DNA of 64,000 nt from Streptomyces sp. ICC1 (GTDB lineage: Bacteria; Actinomycetota; Actinomycetes; Streptomycetales; Streptomycetaceae). The stretch covers positions 1,054,001 through 1,118,000 of the forward strand of contig NZ_CP030287.1 of the NCBI RefSeq assembly GCF_003287935.1, given 5' to 3'. Position 1 is the stretch's first letter. The number at the start of each line of letters is the position of its first letter. The notes beneath the pieces are model-generated. The model did not search any database, was not told the origin of the DNA, and worked only from the letters and a program-made list of their open reading frames with translations. This document shows positions 9,601 through 19,558 of the stretch, in pieces. Made by a program: the position numbers and the translations under genes.

Positions 9601-12600
9601 GCCGTAGGTCAGCGACCGGGTGGTGCCGTCGAGCGCGCACTGGGTGACGGCGGTGGCCGCCGGGTCCCGGTCCGCCGCGGCGTCGAACAGGCCGCCGAGG
9701 GTGGTCGGGGTGATCCGTGCGGGGCTCCTGCCCTCCTTGGGCACGAGGTCGCCGACCGGGGCGTCCGGCCGGGCGAGCAGGCCGGTGAGGGTGTGCGCGA
9801 AGCGGCCGAGGATGTCCTGGGCGCTGCTCTCGCGCAGCAGTTCGCCGTCGTAGATCAGGTTGAAGCGCGGGCGCCCGTCGAGGGCCCGCTCCACGACGAG
9901 GGTCAGCGGGTAGTGCGGGGCTCCCTCGTTGACGAGGTCCGTGATGGCCAGCGTGTCGCCGGTCCGGCGCAGGGCGGCCACGTCGGTCGCCACGTCGAAC
10001 ACCACGAGGGTGTCGAAGAGGGGGCCGACGCCGGCCTGGCGGCCGATCCGGGCCAGCGAGACGTGCTGGTGCGGCAGGACCGCGCCCTGGTGTTCGCGCA
10101 CCGAGGCGAGCAGTTCGCCCGCCGTGGTGCCGGCGGTCCACCGGGCGCGCAGCGGGATGGTGTTGATGAACAGGCCGACCATGTCACCGATGCCGGGGAC
10201 GTCCGCGTCGCGGCCGGAGACGGTGGAACCGAAGACCACGTCGCCGGAGTGCAGGATGGAGCCGAGGGTCAGTGCCCAGGCGCTGTGCACGGCCACGCTC
10301 AGCGGCACGCCGGCCGCGCGGACGGCCGCGTCGATGTCTTCGGCCGGTTCCACGGAGGTGTCGGCGAAGCGGTCGGACGGGGTGTGCTCCCTGGCCACCA
10401 GCGAGGGGCCGGGGAGCCCGGCGAGCTCGGCGCCCCACACCCGGTCGCTCTCGTCCGCGTCGCGGCCGGCGAGCCAGCCGACGTAGTCGGGGAAGCCGCT
10501 CAGCGTGTACATGCTGCCCGGCGCGTGGTACTCGGCGAGCAGCGTGCGCAGCATCGCGGGCACCGACCAGCCGTCGGCGATGATGTGGTGGACGGTCTGC
10601 ACCAGGACGTCGCGGCCCGATTCCGGGTCGCGGACCAGCGTGAACCGCATCAGCGGGCCGGTGGCCAGGTCGAATCCGGCGCGGCGGTCCCGCTCGGCGT
10701 GGGCGTGGAGCTCCTCGTCGGTGATGCCGGGCCGCTCCAGCGTGGTGAAGGGCGCCTCGGCGCCGCTCTCCAGCACGGAGACGACGCGGCCGTCGGCGAG
10801 GGCCTGGAACCGCGCGGCCAGGTTCGGGTACAGGACGAGGAGCCGGGTGGCGGCGGCCGCGAGGCGGCCGGCGTCGAGCTCGCCCTCCAGGGTCAGCAGC
10901 TGCTGTTCGACGTAGCTGCCCGCGGAGTCCTCGTCGAAGACCGAGTGGAAGTACAGGCCTTCCTGGAGCGGGGTCAGGGGCAGGACGGCGCGCAGGGCGG
11001 GGCCGTCCAGGGCGTCGACGTCGGCCTGCGTCAGGCGTACCAGCGGGAAGTCGCTGGGCGAGTGGCCGCCTTCGTCGAGCGCGGCCAGGGCGGTGAGGGC
11101 CTCCCGGAAGTACCCGCCGATCGCCTCGACGTCCTCGTCGGTGAACATCCCGTCGGGCCAGGAGATGGTGGTGACGAGTTCGTACTCGCCGGTGGCGGCG
11201 GGTTCGGCGATCGCGTTGAACTCCAGGGCGCGCGGCAGGCGCATCCGCGGGTCGCGCTTCTCGCCGAGCTGCCCGGTGGTTCCGCAGAGCTGCCAGTCCC
11301 CGGACGCGCCCGCGTCGAAGCGGCCCAGGTAGTTGAACAGGACCTGGGGCGCGGGGGCCGTGAAGGCGGCGTCGGACAGGTAGCGCAGGGCGCCGTAGGA
11401 GACGCCGTTGCTCGGGACCCGGGCGAGGTCCTCCTTGACCGCCTTGAGGGCGGCCGCGAGGTACTCGGGGGCGGTGAAGTCGGCGGCCCGGCCGGGGTCC
11501 ACGGTCACCGGGAACAGGGTCGTGAACCAGCCGACGGTCCGCGACAGTTCCGGCTCGACGCCGGCGGGGCCCGCGACGTGGCGTCCTTCGCGTCCGTGGC
11601 CCTCGAGTTCGATGTGGGCGAAGGTCTGGTCCTGGCCGCGGTCGCGGCGCCACCGGGCGAGGGTGACGGCGAGCGCGGTCAGCAGGACGTCGTTGACGCC
11701 CGCGTGGAACTTCGCCGGTACCTCGCCCAGCAGCGCGGCGGTGACCTCGGGGCCGACCGTGACGGTCCGGTCCCGCTCACGCTCGACCGTGTCGGCCTCG
11801 GACGGTGCCCGCCGGCCGAGCGGCGCGTCGGGTCCCGGCAGGGGGCGCTCGAAGTGGGTGCGGTCCGCGTCGAACTCCGCGCCGCCCAGGAGCTGGGTCC
11901 AGCGCCGGAACGACGTGCCCACCGCGGGCAGTTCGACGGCTTCGCCCGCGGAGGTCTGGCGCCATGCCGTGGCCAGGTCCTCCATCAGGACCCGCCAGGA
12001 CACGCCGTCGACCACCACGTGGTGGGCGACGAGGACCAGTTGGCGTGCCTCACGGCGCCAGACGGACCGCAGCATCACGCCGTTGTCCGGGTCCAGCGCT
12101 TCGGTGGCGAGGGCGACGCACTCGTCGAGCGGGAGGTCGCTCTCCTGCCAGCCGGCGGTGATCCCTTCGGCCTCCGGGATGTCGAAGCTCCAGCGCTCGC
12201 CGCGGACGAGCCGGGCGCGCAGCATGTCGTGCCGGGCCACGACGGAGTCGAGGACGGCGGCGAGGGCGTCGGCGGTGAGGTCCGCCGGGGTGTTCAACAC
12301 GACCGCCTGCACGAAGCCGTCGATCGCGTCGGTGGTGCGGCCGAGCCACTGGACGATGGGCGATCCCGTGACGGGACCGGTCGCGACGTCGGCGTGGTCC
12401 GCCCGGGCGACGTCCTCGCGGCCGGCCACCGCCGCGAGCGCGCCCAGGACGCTGTTGGCGAAGATCTGTCCCGCGGTGACGTAGAGGCCCGCTTCGCGCA
12501 GCGCGCTCAGCAGCGAGATCGCGAGGATGCTGTCGCCGCCGAGCTGGAAGAAGTCCTGGTCGACGCCCACCTCCTCCAGCCGCAGTACCGAGGCGACGGC

Positions 12601-14574
12601 CGCGCAGACCGCGCGCTCGTCGTCGGTGGAGGGCCGCAGGAACGAGCCGGTGACGATCTCGGGTTCGGGCAGTGCGCGGCGGTCGAGCTTGCCGTTCGCG
12701 GTGAGCGGGAACTCGGTCATCACGACGACGTGGGCGGGCACCATGTACTCGACCATGTGCCCGGCGGCCCACGCCTTGACCTCGTCGGCCGTCAGGCCCT
12801 CGCTGTCGGCGGCCGGGATCACGTACCCCACGAGGTAGGTGCCGCCCGCGCTGTTCTTCTTCGCGATGACGCAGGTGTGCCGCACCCCGGGGTGCTCCGC
12901 GAGGCCGACCTCGACGTCCTCGAGCTCCAGGCGCATGCCGCGGATCTTGATCTGGTTGTCGGCCCGGCCGAGGAAGTCGAGCGATCCGTCCGGGGCGAAC
13001 CGGGCGAGGTCACCGGTCCGGTAGAGGCGGGAGCCGTCGTCCGCGAAGGGGTTCGCCACGAACCGCGAGGCGGTCAGCCCGGGTGCGCCGACGTATCCGC
13101 GGCCGAGGAGGAAGCCGCCCACGTAGAGCTCGCCGCCGACGCCGACCGGCACCGGGCGCAGCTCGTCGTCGAGGACGTACAGCTGGGTGTTGGGGTTGGC
13201 CTTGCCGATCGAGGTCGACAGGCGTTCGGCCTCGCCCCGGTAGATGACGTGGGAGACGCCGATGGTCGTCTCGGCCGGGCCGTAGCCGTGGTACATGGGG
13301 ATGTCGAGCCGGGTGCGGTAGCGCTCGTACAGCTCGGGGGTGAGCACCTCGCCGCCGCACCACACGTGGCGCATGCTGTCGAGCCGGTCGGAGTCGCCCG
13401 CGATCTCCAGGAGGACGTCCAGCATGGAGGAGACGAGGTAGGTGAAGGTGACGCGGTGCTCGGCGATCACGCTCAGCAGGTGGTGCGGATCGCGTTCGCC
13501 GCCGGGCCGCAGGACCACGAGCCGGCCGCCGCACACGAGCGGGAGGAAGATCTCGTTGATGGATATGTCGAAGGACAGCGGCGCCTTGAACAGGGACGCG
13601 TCGTCGTGGCCGAAGCCCAGGATCTCGTTGACCTGCCAGAGCAGGCGCTCGCTGATCGCCTCGTGGCGGATCATCGCGCCCTTGGGGCGGCCGGTGGAAC
13701 CGGACGTGAAGATCACGTAGGCCAGGGAGTTGCCGGGGGCGGTGATTCCGGTGCCCTCGGTGGGCTGGTCGGCGTACCGCCAGTCGTCGAGGTCGACGGT
13801 GACGGCGGCCGGTTCGGCGGGGTCGTGCTCGCCGGAGCCGCTCAGCTGCACCACGACCCGCGCGTCGTCGATGACGACGGCGCGGCGCGCGGCGGGCCAC
13901 TGCGGGTCGAGCGGTACGAAGGCGCAGCCGGCCTGCAGCACTCCGAGGAGGCCGATCACCATGTCGGCGGAGCGGCCGAGCGAGATGCCGACGACCTGCT
14001 CGGCGCCCAGTCCGCGTCCGATCAGGTGGTGGGCCAGCTGGGCGGACAGCTCGGCCGCCTGGCGGTAGGTCAGCGAGCGGTCTTCGTCGATGATGGCGAC
14101 CGCGTCCGGCCTGAGCCGCGCCTGCTCGCGGAACATCTCCACGATGGTCGGCCGGACCCGGTCCGCCCCGGTGTCGTTCCACTCGGCCAGGGTCTTGAGT
14201 CGCTCCGCCGGGTCGGACGGGCCGATGGTTCCGATGGGCCGGTCCGGAAAGTCCGCCAGGTCGTCCAGCGCGCGCTGCGCGTCGGACGCCAGGACCCCCT
14301 CGGGTACGGCGATGCCGATGCCGTCCGGGCCGGCTTCGCCGGTCTCCCAACCGCTCGGTGCGCTGCCGCCGTTGTCGACCCATCCGAGGACGTCCGCGAA
14401 CAGCGTGCCCGGGGTGAGGTCGATGCCGTCGGGGCTCTCGCCCGTCGCCCAGAACGACAGTCCGATGGCACAGGCCTCGGCGACGGTCCGATCGGCGTGG
14501 CCGCCGGTGCGCCGGCGCACGTCGGCCAGGCGCGTAGGAGAGATCAGCACGAGACGAGCGCTCGGTTCCATCAT
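3622..14574 (-). CDS. cchH: Trimodular non-ribosomal peptide synthetase for coelichelin (CchH)
   Basis: A 3650-residue NRPS with order A1-PCP1-E1-C1-A2-PCP2-E2-C2-A3-PCP3. A1 (about 135-640) reads D336-I337-N340-Y379-W405-G407-G430-I438-G439, the code described for formyl-hydroxyornithine. A2 (about 1630-2140) reads D-F-W-N-V-G-M-V-H, the threonine code. A3 (about 3080-3560) reads D-M-E-N-L-G-L-I-N, as for hydroxyornithine. Carrier serines are about 682, 2187 and 3610. Two epimerisation domains (HHxxxD motifs at 851 and 2359) fit the D-residues of coelichelin. C1 has a normal HHIIADG (1329-1335). C2 has HLLLWDG (2759-2765), with Leu for the second, catalytic His. No thioesterase domain is present, and three modules must yield a tetrapeptide. 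Residues 1-130 have no recognised domain. Confidence 0.97.
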   Translation of the reverse strand: MMEPSARLVLISPTRLADVRRRTGGHADRTVAEACAIGLSFWATGESPDGIDLTPGTLFADVLGWVDNGGSAPSGWETGEAGPDGIGIAVPEGVLASDAQRALDDLADFPDRPIGTIGPSDPAERLKTLAEWNDTGADRVRPTIVEMFREQARLRPDAVAIIDEDRSLTYRQAAELSAQLAHHLIGRGLGAEQVVGISLGRSADMVIGLLGVLQAGCAFVPLDPQWPAARRAVVIDDARVVVQLSGSGEHDPAEPAAVTVDLDDWRYADQPTEGTGITAPGNSLAYVIFTSGSTGRPKGAMIRHEAISERLLWQVNEILGFGHDDASLFKAPLSFDISINEIFLPLVCGGRLVVLRPGGERDPHHLLSVIAEHRVTFTYLVSSMLDVLLEIAGDSDRLDSMRHVWCGGEVLTPELYERYRTRLDIPMYHGYGPAETTIGVSHVIYRGEAERLSTSIGKANPNTQLYVLDDELRPVPVGVGGELYVGGFLLGRGYVGAPGLTASRFVANPFADDGSRLYRTGDLARFAPDGSLDFLGRADNQIKIRGMRLELEDVEVGLAEHPGVRHTCVIAKKNSAGGTYLVGYVIPAADSEGLTADEVKAWAAGHMVEYMVPAHVVVMTEFPLTANGKLDRRALPEPEIVTGSFLRPSTDDERAVCAAVASVLRLEEVGVDQDFFQLGGDSILAISLLSALREAGLYVTAGQIFANSVLGALAAVAGREDVARADHADVATGPVTGSPIVQWLGRTTDAIDGFVQAVVLNTPADLTADALAAVLDSVVARHDMLRARLVRGERWSFDIPEAEGITAGWQESDLPLDECVALATEALDPDNGVMLRSVWRREARQLVLVAHHVVVDGVSWRVLMEDLATAWRQTSAGEAVELPAVGTSFRRWTQLLGGAEFDADRTHFERPLPGPDAPLGRRAPSEADTVERERDRTVTVGPEVTAALLGEVPAKFHAGVNDVLLTALAVTLARWRRDRGQDQTFAHIELEGHGREGRHVAGPAGVEPELSRTVGWFTTLFPVTVDPGRAADFTAPEYLAAALKAVKEDLARVPSNGVSYGALRYLSDAAFTAPAPQVLFNYLGRFDAGASGDWQLCGTTGQLGEKRDPRMRLPRALEFNAIAEPAATGEYELVTTISWPDGMFTDEDVEAIGGYFREALTALAALDEGGHSPSDFPLVRLTQADVDALDGPALRAVLPLTPLQEGLYFHSVFDEDSAGSYVEQQLLTLEGELDAGRLAAAATRLLVLYPNLAARFQALADGRVVSVLESGAEAPFTTLERPGITDEELHAHAERDRRAGFDLATGPLMRFTLVRDPESGRDVLVQTVHHIIADGWSVPAMLRTLLAEYHAPGSMYTLSGFPDYVGWLAGRDADESDRVWGAELAGLPGPSLVAREHTPSDRFADTSVEPAEDIDAAVRAAGVPLSVAVHSAWALTLGSILHSGDVVFGSTVSGRDADVPGIGDMVGLFINTIPLRARWTAGTTAGELLASVREHQGAVLPHQHVSLARIGRQAGVGPLFDTLVVFDVATDVAALRRTGDTLAITDLVNEGAPHYPLTLVVERALDGRPRFNLIYDGELLRESSAQDILGRFAHTLTGLLARPDAPVGDLVPKEGRSPARITPTTLGGLFDAAADRDPAATAVTQCALDGTTRSLTYGELAAAKNELAAALRAAGVRPGRRVAVAVPRTIEQVVALVAIVSAGGAYVPLDTAYPDGRLEYVLADAAPQVVLVDPGQRERFTELLDRAGVTARVLVQGDEPHASADAEANARDGEAGEVSWHDPAYVIYTSGSTGKPKGVVVPHSSVVALLANTQPDMAFGPDDVWVQFHSYSFDFAVWELWGALVHGGELLVPDYGLTRSPVDFHRLVRERGVTVLNQTPSAFYQFAEADRHAGRSLTGPSLPALRRVVFGGEALDLGRLRGWVERHGAASPELVNMYGITETTVHVTHRVLTGEDFAFGDDVSPIGGPIPGLTTYLLDDRLQPVAPGVVGAIYVAGDQVSLGYLGRPGLTAGRFVANPFAGDGSRMYHTGDLAIRTLDGELEFTGRADDQVQLKGFRIELGEVEAALRDLDGVVDVAVTVADSGDHLVAHVVGRVPGDLSALLAEKLPVHMVPGRVLPVDALPLTVNGKLDRKALIERAAQDDTPVAATGSAADSVLAPLVAIFADTLSHPDADADTDFFGAGGDSIIAITVVNRARALGLPIAPRDVFLLKTPRALAELLGTRTPAQASAPAPARREDGPVAPTPIILRQRELGGSLARFAQARTLDVAEGTALADIERAADAVLAAHPALRIRLRTEHGAWTLRTEPAREATVVHSDAADAADAANEAAGRLDPETGDVIAFTWLAATGTLVITVHHIAVDAVSWLILLDDMAAALRGETLAPATTSYAEYAEAQVLRSVGDIAGLGHWIDTLQAPPLLPAVGPLRDTTVVLDAAVSDRVTRTAPAALGVALTELLCGALRTALTRIQPAPTDLAIELERHGRVAVAEHHDYTRTVGWFTAIAPVRLTAHTDPVAAARELAERQPDESGHLAYGRLRHLNPQTAPLLTARPQVLFNYLGRGSESQALHITGADRDSPYAVEVNAWTDAATGSLHATFTLAEEIPDELAAHWLDALEALAEASATAERTAPVTALQRGLYFQAQLAGSAGHYVAQSYFALDRRLDTGALAEAMAVVMARHPVVGAGFSTDDDGNPVQVLKAGRRVGVHTVELSGDEEVEAFRVRDRNTGFDPAEPPLIRLTVVRLPGGRDGLLLSYHLLLWDGWSRAIVLRDLFEAYRAVLAGEQPDATQAEPRFEDHARALAAKDPALSERFWAGHLAGLSGPTLLAGPAPSLSDDLPPALVHTLTAEQSDLLRDTAKAHGVTLNSVLTGAFGLLLGAHTGRGDAVFGVTVSGREGEGLSDIVGVLLNTVPMWTRARPDDTVGDYLSAVQAARVEAMEHEHLGLGEIQRASGHDTLFDNLFVLQNFLDLDGLAEMNARHGITEVKSDDSTHYPFTWVVTPGDRLTVKLEHRHGDSADARRLLDDYVGVLQDLARSTGPVGALPGLGPVPEPAVRTDIGTDTVVDRFDRAADRSPERIALVAHGRSLTFAELQDRSRLLAGVLAGRGIGPEKTVGLAIPRSLDWIVALFAVLRTGAGYVPLELDHPDERIATIVADARPEVILTVSAVSPRLTGELIELDRPLPEAEPLVTFAPDDPNRLRHPAYTIYTSGSTGKPKGVVTEYAGLTNMLVNHQRRIFEPVLAEHGDRVFRIAHTVSFAFDMSWEELLWLADGHEVHICDEELRRDAPALVEYSREHGIDVVNVTPTYAQQLVAEGLLDNPDRRPALVLLGGEAVTPTLWQRLAETEGTVGYNLYGPTEYTINTLGVGTFECVDPVVGVAIDNTEVFVLDPWLRPLPDGVPGELYVSGIGIARGYLGQSAQTAHRFVASPFGAPGERMYRTGDLVIRRPDGNLMYLGRTDQQVKIRGHRVELGEVEAAFAAHPAVRFTAAVAQPDPQVDGAHRLAAYLVLADGFDLAAVAAEVGAGLPDYMRPTHYAQVDAIPLTVNGKADTKALPEPKPLGALTTSGERGPETETETLVCEFFAEALDLDDDEVSAVSDFTSLGGHSMLAVRLVGLLRREFGPAITIRDLLTLRTPEAIARHLDDNS

Positions 14575-14601
14575 TGAAGACTCAACACCCTTCCAAGGTA
14601 C

Positions 14602-14636
14602 GAAGGCTAGCCTAACCTAAATTAGGGTTACCTAAC
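14602..14636. promoter_or_regulatory. Overlapping iron boxes upstream of cchH
   Basis: GAAGGCTAGCCTAACCTAA (14602-14620) matches about 16 of 19 positions of the IdeR/DmdR1 box. It is followed at once by a second half-site pair, TTAGGGTTACCTAA (14622-14635). The cluster lies 28 bases upstream of the cchH start and reaches into the cchG stop codon (14632-14634). cchH-cchI therefore probably has its own iron-repressed promoter squeezed against the end of cchG. Confidence 0.85.
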
Positions 14637-16419
14637 TACCGTCTCGCCAGGCCCGCCAGAGTCGCGCGTAGCGGCCTCCCAGGGCCACCAACTCCTCGTG
14701 CGTGCCCTGTTCCACGACGCGTCCCGCGTCCAGCACGGCGATCCGGTCGGCCGCCACCGCCTGGGTCAGCCGGTGGGCCACGAACAGCGTGGTCCGGCCC
14801 GAACAGGCGGCCAGAACGGCCCGTTCCAGCTCGGCAGCGCCCTCGCTGCCCGCTTCCGCGGTCGACTCGTCGAGCACGACCACGGGCGCCCTGCCCAACA
14901 CCAGCCGGGCCAGGGCGATCTGGGCGACCCTGGTGCCGTCCGCCCGCTCACCGCCCTCGCCGACCGCGGTGTACAGCCCGTCGGGCAGCGCCTCGACCCA
15001 CTCCTGCGCGCCCACGGTGCGCAGCGCGGCCGTCAGTTCGGCGTCGGTCGCCGCCGGCGCGGCCAGCCGCAGGTCGTCGGCGAGCGGACCGGAGAACACG
15101 TGCGTCTCCTGGGTCAGGATGCTCACGAGCGACCTCGCCCCGGCCTCGTCCAGATCGGCGAGGTCGGTCGACCCGACGCGCACCGACCCGGCCTGGGGGG
15201 TCCCGATGCCGGCGATGAGGGCGGCCAGGGTCGTCTTGCCGGCGCCCGTGGCGCCCACCAGGGCCAGTGAGCCGCCCGCCGGGATCGTCAGGCTGACGTC
15301 CCGCAGGACCGGCTCCTCGGAGCCGGGGTAGGCGAAGGTCAGCCCCTTCACCGTCACCGGGTACGACGCGTTGTCCGCCGGCGCGGCGGCCGAGTCGCCG
15401 AGCAGCCTCTCCTCCGCGGGCTCCGCCAGCACTCCGACGAGCCGGGTCAGGCTCGCGCCCGACTTCTGGGCCTCGTCGAAGGTGAACATGATGGCGCCCA
15501 GCGGGGTGAACAGGCGGTGGAACACCAGCGGCGCGGCCGACACCGCGCCGAGGGTGGCGGAGCCGGTCTCCAGCAGGACGTAGCCCACCACGAGGATCAG
15601 GGCCAGGCCGATGAACTCGGCCCGGTTCTCCCTGCCGACGAACCGGCCGAAGAAGCGGAACACCTCGATCCCGAGGTCCTTCACCCGCCGGGAGTCGCCC
15701 TCCACCCGCTCGCGGAACGCCTCTTCCAGGCGGTGCGCCCGCACCGTCTCGATGCCGTTCAGACCGCTGATCAGCGCCTGGGCGCGATCGGCCTGGGCGA
15801 CCCGCTGCTGCCGGTAGAGCGGGGCGGACCGGGGGAGGTACCAGCGCAGGGCCAGCGCGTAGGCGGGCAGCGCACAGGCGCCGGCCAGGCCGAGGCGCCA
15901 GTCGAGCCCGAACATGCCGACCGTGGCGATGGCCACCAGCACACCGGCGGAGAACACCGTGGGAATGGCGGACCGGATGCCCTTGGACAGGACGGCGACG
16001 TCGTCGCCGACCCGGGAGAGCACGTCACCGCGGCCCACTTGTTCGATCCGGGCGCTGGGCATGCCCAGCACGGCGCGGACGGCGCCTTCGCGCAGTTGCG
16101 CGAGCAGGTCGGCGCCGAGCCGCCCGATCAGGTAGGTCGACAAGGCGGTGGCCGCCGCGCCAAGAAGCGCGGCGGCCACCATCAGGGCCCCGATCGTGAT
16201 CAGGATCGAACGCGGTTCGCCCCCGATCACTCCGTCGACCACCCGGCTGAGCAGCAGCACGGGGAGCATCTGGAGCGCCGCACCGGCAACCGTGCTGAGG
16301 ACGGCGGCGGACGTCAGCCAGGGCATCGTGCGGCAGTTCGCCGCCACCCATCGGGCCGCTTCACGTCCGGTCGTCGTGCGCAGGGTTGCCGGGGCGACAC
16401 GCGTATCGGTGGCGCTCAC
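14632..16419 (-). CDS. cchG: ABC exporter half-transporter with degenerate signature motif (CchG)
   Basis: A 595-residue type I exporter half: membrane domain about 30-330, nucleotide-binding domain about 355-590. Walker A GATGAGKT (389-396), Walker B VVVLDE (513-518) and the H-loop His549 are intact, but the ABC signature is lost: ADGTR stands where LSGGQ is expected (about 493-497). This mirrors CchI, which keeps the signature but has lost Walker A and B. A CchG-CchI heterodimer would have one working composite site and one dead site. Expected role: export of desferri-coelichelin across the membrane. The start is GTG at 16419, two bases after the cchF stop. Confidence 0.94.
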   Translation of the reverse strand: MSATDTRVAPATLRTTTGREAARWVAANCRTMPWLTSAAVLSTVAGAALQMLPVLLLSRVVDGVIGGEPRSILITIGALMVAAALLGAAATALSTYLIGRLGADLLAQLREGAVRAVLGMPSARIEQVGRGDVLSRVGDDVAVLSKGIRSAIPTVFSAGVLVAIATVGMFGLDWRLGLAGACALPAYALALRWYLPRSAPLYRQQRVAQADRAQALISGLNGIETVRAHRLEEAFRERVEGDSRRVKDLGIEVFRFFGRFVGRENRAEFIGLALILVVGYVLLETGSATLGAVSAAPLVFHRLFTPLGAIMFTFDEAQKSGASLTRLVGVLAEPAEERLLGDSAAAPADNASYPVTVKGLTFAYPGSEEPVLRDVSLTIPAGGSLALVGATGAGKTTLAALIAGIGTPQAGSVRVGSTDLADLDEAGARSLVSILTQETHVFSGPLADDLRLAAPAATDAELTAALRTVGAQEWVEALPDGLYTAVGEGGERADGTRVAQIALARLVLGRAPVVVLDESTAEAGSEGAAELERAVLAACSGRTTLFVAHRLTQAVAADRIAVLDAGRVVEQGTHEELVALGGRYARLWRAWRDGS

Positions 16420-16421
16420 AC

Positions 16422-17480
16422 CTAGCCGACCGACTTGACGAGCTCGTCGATGGCGAAGGGCAGGGAGGGCAGGGTGGCCTGCGACATGGCCGCGCCGGCC
16501 GCGGCGCCCTCGCTGTCCAGCAGGTAGGACACCTTGTTGGCCTTGGTGACCTTCAGGTTGGCGAAGAGGTCGAACTTCTTCAGCGCGTCCGTGTCGGCCT
16601 TGTCGTTGATGACGAAGACGCGGTCGACGTCGATGAGGTCCATGCGCTCCGGGGAGAGCCCGAAGGAGAACTTGCCGTCGGCGAGCTTGTCGATCTCGGC
16701 CTGGCCCTTGAAGCCCATGCCGGTCAGGAGCTGGCCGCGCACGTCGGTGGTGGTGAAGGGGTTGACCGCGTCCTTGTACCAGGACAGCGAGACGGCGGTC
16801 TGGGTGGCGAACTCGGGGTGCGCCTTCTTCACCGAGGCGAGCTTGTCCTGGATGCCCTGGACCATCGCCTTGCCCTCATCGGCCTTGCCGAGCGCCTTGG
16901 AGATGTGGAGGGCGTTGTCCGACCACGGAGCGCTGAAGGGCTCCTTCTCGGCCTTGGTGCGGCCGACCGTCGGGGCGATCTTCGAGAGCTTGTCGTAGGC
17001 GGCCTGGTCGATCTCGGAGTAGACCGCGATGATCAGGTCGGGGCGCAGGGCCGCGATCTTCTCGAAGTTGGGGCCGGCGTCACCGTTGTTCATGATGACC
17101 TCGGGCTTGGTCTCGCCCCACTTGTCCTTCACCCAGGGCCACTGGGTGTTGATGTCGGGGCTCTGACCCGCCGGGTTCGGGTACTGGTCGACCATGCCGA
17201 CCGGCTTGATGCCGAACGCGAGGATGTTCTGGTCGTCGGTGTAGCCGACGGACACGACCCGCTGCGGGGCCTTCTTGACCTCGGTGGAGCCGAAGAAGTG
17301 CTCGACGGTGACCGGGAACGCACCGGCGGCGGCCGGGGCGTTGGCAGCGTCGTCCTTCTTGTCCTTGTCCGCCGTGTCGGAACCGCATCCAGCGAGGAGG
17401 CCTACACCGAGGGCCGCGGCGGACACGCCTGCCGCCAGCCGCCGCCAGGGCTTCATACGTGTCGTTCGGTCGAGGAGCAT
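16422..17480 (-). CDS. cchF: Ferri-coelichelin substrate-binding lipoprotein (CchF)
   Basis: A 352-residue periplasmic-binding-type lipoprotein of the Fe-siderophore (FecB/FepB) family. It has a lipoprotein signal sequence with the lipobox LLAGC, then a Lys/Asp-rich linker, then the two-lobed binding domain containing RVVSVGYTDDQNILAFG and DLIIAVYSEI. It should be anchored outside the membrane and hand ferric siderophore to the CchC-CchD permease. I start at the ATG at 17480, preceded by AAGGGA; a second ATG 24 bases later is possible. An iron box lies about 70 bases upstream, overlapping the end of cchE, so cchF-cchG may be expressed separately from the permease genes. Confidence 0.94.
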   Translation of the reverse strand: MLLDRTTRMKPWRRLAAGVSAAALGVGLLAGCGSDTADKDKKDDAANAPAAAGAFPVTVEHFFGSTEVKKAPQRVVSVGYTDDQNILAFGIKPVGMVDQYPNPAGQSPDINTQWPWVKDKWGETKPEVIMNNGDAGPNFEKIAALRPDLIIAVYSEIDQAAYDKLSKIAPTVGRTKAEKEPFSAPWSDNALHISKALGKADEGKAMVQGIQDKLASVKKAHPEFATQTAVSLSWYKDAVNPFTTTDVRGQLLTGMGFKGQAEIDKLADGKFSFGLSPERMDLIDVDRVFVINDKADTDALKKFDLFANLKVTKANKVSYLLDSEGAAAGAAMSQATLPSLPFAIDELVKSVG

Positions 17481-17551
17481 CCGGAATCCCTTGCTTTCGT
17501 GCTGTCCACTGCGGCCCCACATAAGGGCAGGCAAACCGTACCCCGGGGAAG

Positions 17552-17570
17552 TGAGGTAAGCCTAGCCTAA
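17552..17570. promoter_or_regulatory. Iron box upstream of cchF
   Basis: TGAGGTAAGCCTAGCCTAA matches most positions of the IdeR/DmdR1 box. Its right half overlaps the cchE stop codon at 17567-17569, so the cchF promoter is embedded in the end of the upstream gene. Confidence 0.82.
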
Positions 17571-18457
17571 GTCGCGAGGCTCTCGTTCCGGTTGCCCGAA
17601 CTCTGGACATGGGTCCGGCCGATGGGCACGACGAGCGGCCGGTCGCCCACCGGATCGTCGATCACCACGGCGCGCAGACCGAACGCCTCGAGCAGCAGCT
17701 CGGCGGTCAGCACATCGCGCGGGTGACCCTGCGCCAGGACCGAACCCGCCTTCATCACGATCAGGTTGTCGCTGTAGCGCGCGGCCAGGTTGAGGTCGTG
17801 GAGCACCATGACCACCGTGCATCCCGACTCGTGCAGGTCGTCGACCAGGTCGAGCACGTCGACGGCGTGCGCCAGGTCCAAGTAGGTGGTGGGCTCGTCG
17901 AGCAGCAGCAGGTCGGTGCCCTGGGCGAGGGTCATCGAGATCCAGACCCGTTGCCGCTGACCCCCGGAGAGCGCGTCGACGGGACGGTCGGCCAGGTCGG
18001 CCACCCCGGTCATGGCCAGCGCGCGCTCCACGACGGAGGCGTCGTCCGAGGACCACTGCCGCAGCCAACTCTGGTGCGGGTGGCGGCCCCTGGCCACGAG
18101 GTCGGCCACCGTGAGCCCCTCCGGGGCCACCGGCGCCTGCGGCAGCAGGCCGAGCTTCTTCGCCACGTCCCTGGTCCGGAGCCGGGCGATGTCCTCGCCG
18201 TCCAGCACGACCGATCCCCTGGTCGGCTTGAGCAGCCGGGACAGCGTCCGCAACAGGGTCGACTTGCCGCAGCCGTTGGGGCCGATGATCGTCGTCACCA
18301 CACCCGGCGGGATCGACACGTCCAGCGCGTCGATCACGGTCCGATCGCCGTACCCGACCGTGACGCCCTTGGCCGCCAGCCGCGCACCGTCCACGGTCCC
18401 GGAATCGATCCCGGACCCGGCCCCGGACTCGATCCCGGTGATGTGCTGAGCGACCAT
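17567..18457 (-). CDS. cchE: Ferri-siderophore uptake ATPase (CchE)
   Basis: A 296-residue ABC ATPase of the FecE/FepC type that powers import of ferric coelichelin. Walker A is GPNGCGKST, the signature is LSGGQRQR, Walker B is DLLLLDEPTTYLD, and the switch His is in VLHDLN. The first 30 residues are a Gly/Ser/Asp-rich stretch not found in most relatives. The ATG at 18457 is preceded by AAGGGGGG. An iron box (18471-18489) lies 14 bases upstream, overlapping the ribosome-site region, which would allow tight repression. It works with CchC and CchD. Confidence 0.95.
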   Translation of the reverse strand: MVAQHITGIESGAGSGIDSGTVDGARLAAKGVTVGYGDRTVIDALDVSIPPGVVTTIIGPNGCGKSTLLRTLSRLLKPTRGSVVLDGEDIARLRTRDVAKKLGLLPQAPVAPEGLTVADLVARGRHPHQSWLRQWSSDDASVVERALAMTGVADLADRPVDALSGGQRQRVWISMTLAQGTDLLLLDEPTTYLDLAHAVDVLDLVDDLHESGCTVVMVLHDLNLAARYSDNLIVMKAGSVLAQGHPRDVLTAELLLEAFGLRAVVIDDPVGDRPLVVPIGRTHVQSSGNRNESLAT

Positions 18458-18470
18458 GCCCCCCCCTTAT

Positions 18471-18489
18471 TTAGGCTTGCCTAACCTTT
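18471..18489. promoter_or_regulatory. Iron box upstream of cchE
   Basis: TTAGGCTTGCCTAACCTTT fits the IdeR/DmdR1 consensus at about 15 of 19 positions. It sits between the cchD stop (18497) and the cchE start (18457). Confidence 0.82.
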
Positions 18490-18496
18490 TTACCAT

Positions 18497-19558
18497 CTAG
18501 CGGCGGTTCGCCCGCACCAGGAGGTAGATGAGGAAGGGGCCGCCGATCGCGGCGGTGACCACGCCGACGGGCAGGCTGATCGGAAGTACCGTACGGGCGA
18601 CCAGGTCCGAGCCGATCAGCAGCAGCGCGCCCACCACGGCGGACGCCACCAGCGGCGGTGTGGGGCACTTCGTCAGACGGATCGCCACCTGCGGCGCCAC
18701 CATGGCGACGAACGGGACCGGTCCCGCCGCGCTCACCGCGAAGCCGGCCAGGAGCACGGCGCAGAGCAGCATGACGGCCCGTACCACCGCGTACCGGACG
18801 CCGAGGCCGGCGGCCACGTCGTCGCCGAAGTGCAGCGGCTTGAACTGGAAGGCGACGCACGCCACGACGACCGCGAGGATCGCGGTGCCCCAGAGGGCCA
18901 CCCCCACCTCGTCCCACGACCGGTTGTCCAGGGAGCCCACCAGCCACGCCTGGGCCCGCGCCACGTCCCTGATGTCGGCGGTGACCAGCAGCCAGGTCGT
19001 GACCGCCTCCATCACGGCGCTCACGGAGAGGCCGATGAGGATGAGCCGGAAGCCGTCGACCCCGCGCCGCCACGCCATGAAGTACACGAGCAGCCCGGTG
19101 GCGAGACCGCCCGCGAGCGCCGCCCCGGACAGGCCCACGGAGCTGACGACCGCGGCGGTGGCCCCGCCCGAGACCGTCACCAGGCACACCGCGACCGCGC
19201 TGGCGCCTCCGGTGATGCCCAGGATGTCCGGACTGGCCAGCGGATTGCGGGCGATGGACTGGGTGATCGCCCCGGACATCCCCAGGGCGATGCCCACGAC
19301 GAGCCCGGCCAGGGCCCGCGGCATGCGCAGGTCCATGATCACGAACTCGTCGACCCGCTCGCCCCCGCCGAAGAGCGTGGCGACCACCTGCGGCAGGCCG
19401 ATGGGGAAGTCCCCCACGGCGATGGACAGGCAGAACACCAGGAAGGCCGCGGCCATCAGCAGCAGCGTGACCAGCACGATCCTGGGCCGCCACACGAACG
19501 ACACGCGGCCGAGCCGCACGCCCGGCGCCACCGGGCGCTTCACCACTGTCACGTTCAT
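18497..19558 (-). CDS. cchD: Ferri-siderophore permease (CchD)
   Basis: A 353-residue FecCD-family integral membrane permease with about ten hydrophobic helices. It carries RMPRALAGLVVGIALGMSG, ARNPLASPDILGITGGA and the late LGSD-type segment (LLIGSDLVARTV) that marks siderophore permeases. It pairs with CchC to form the channel for ferric coelichelin. The ATG at 19558 overlaps the cchC stop as ATGA, so the two are translated together. It ends 40 bases before cchE, with an iron box in the gap. Confidence 0.95.
   Translation of the reverse strand: MNVTVVKRPVAPGVRLGRVSFVWRPRIVLVTLLLMAAAFLVFCLSIAVGDFPIGLPQVVATLFGGGERVDEFVIMDLRMPRALAGLVVGIALGMSGAITQSIARNPLASPDILGITGGASAVAVCLVTVSGGATAAVVSSVGLSGAALAGGLATGLLVYFMAWRRGVDGFRLILIGLSVSAVMEAVTTWLLVTADIRDVARAQAWLVGSLDNRSWDEVGVALWGTAILAVVVACVAFQFKPLHFGDDVAAGLGVRYAVVRAVMLLCAVLLAGFAVSAAGPVPFVAMVAPQVAIRLTKCPTPPLVASAVVGALLLIGSDLVARTVLPISLPVGVVTAAIGGPFLIYLLVRANRR

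Noticed and set aside
9292..14577. A 1761-codon open frame on the plus strand opposite cchH
   Set aside because: It is antisense to well-defined NRPS domains and is rich in Val/Gly/Arg/Asp as expected from third-position GC bias; no domain pattern of its own.
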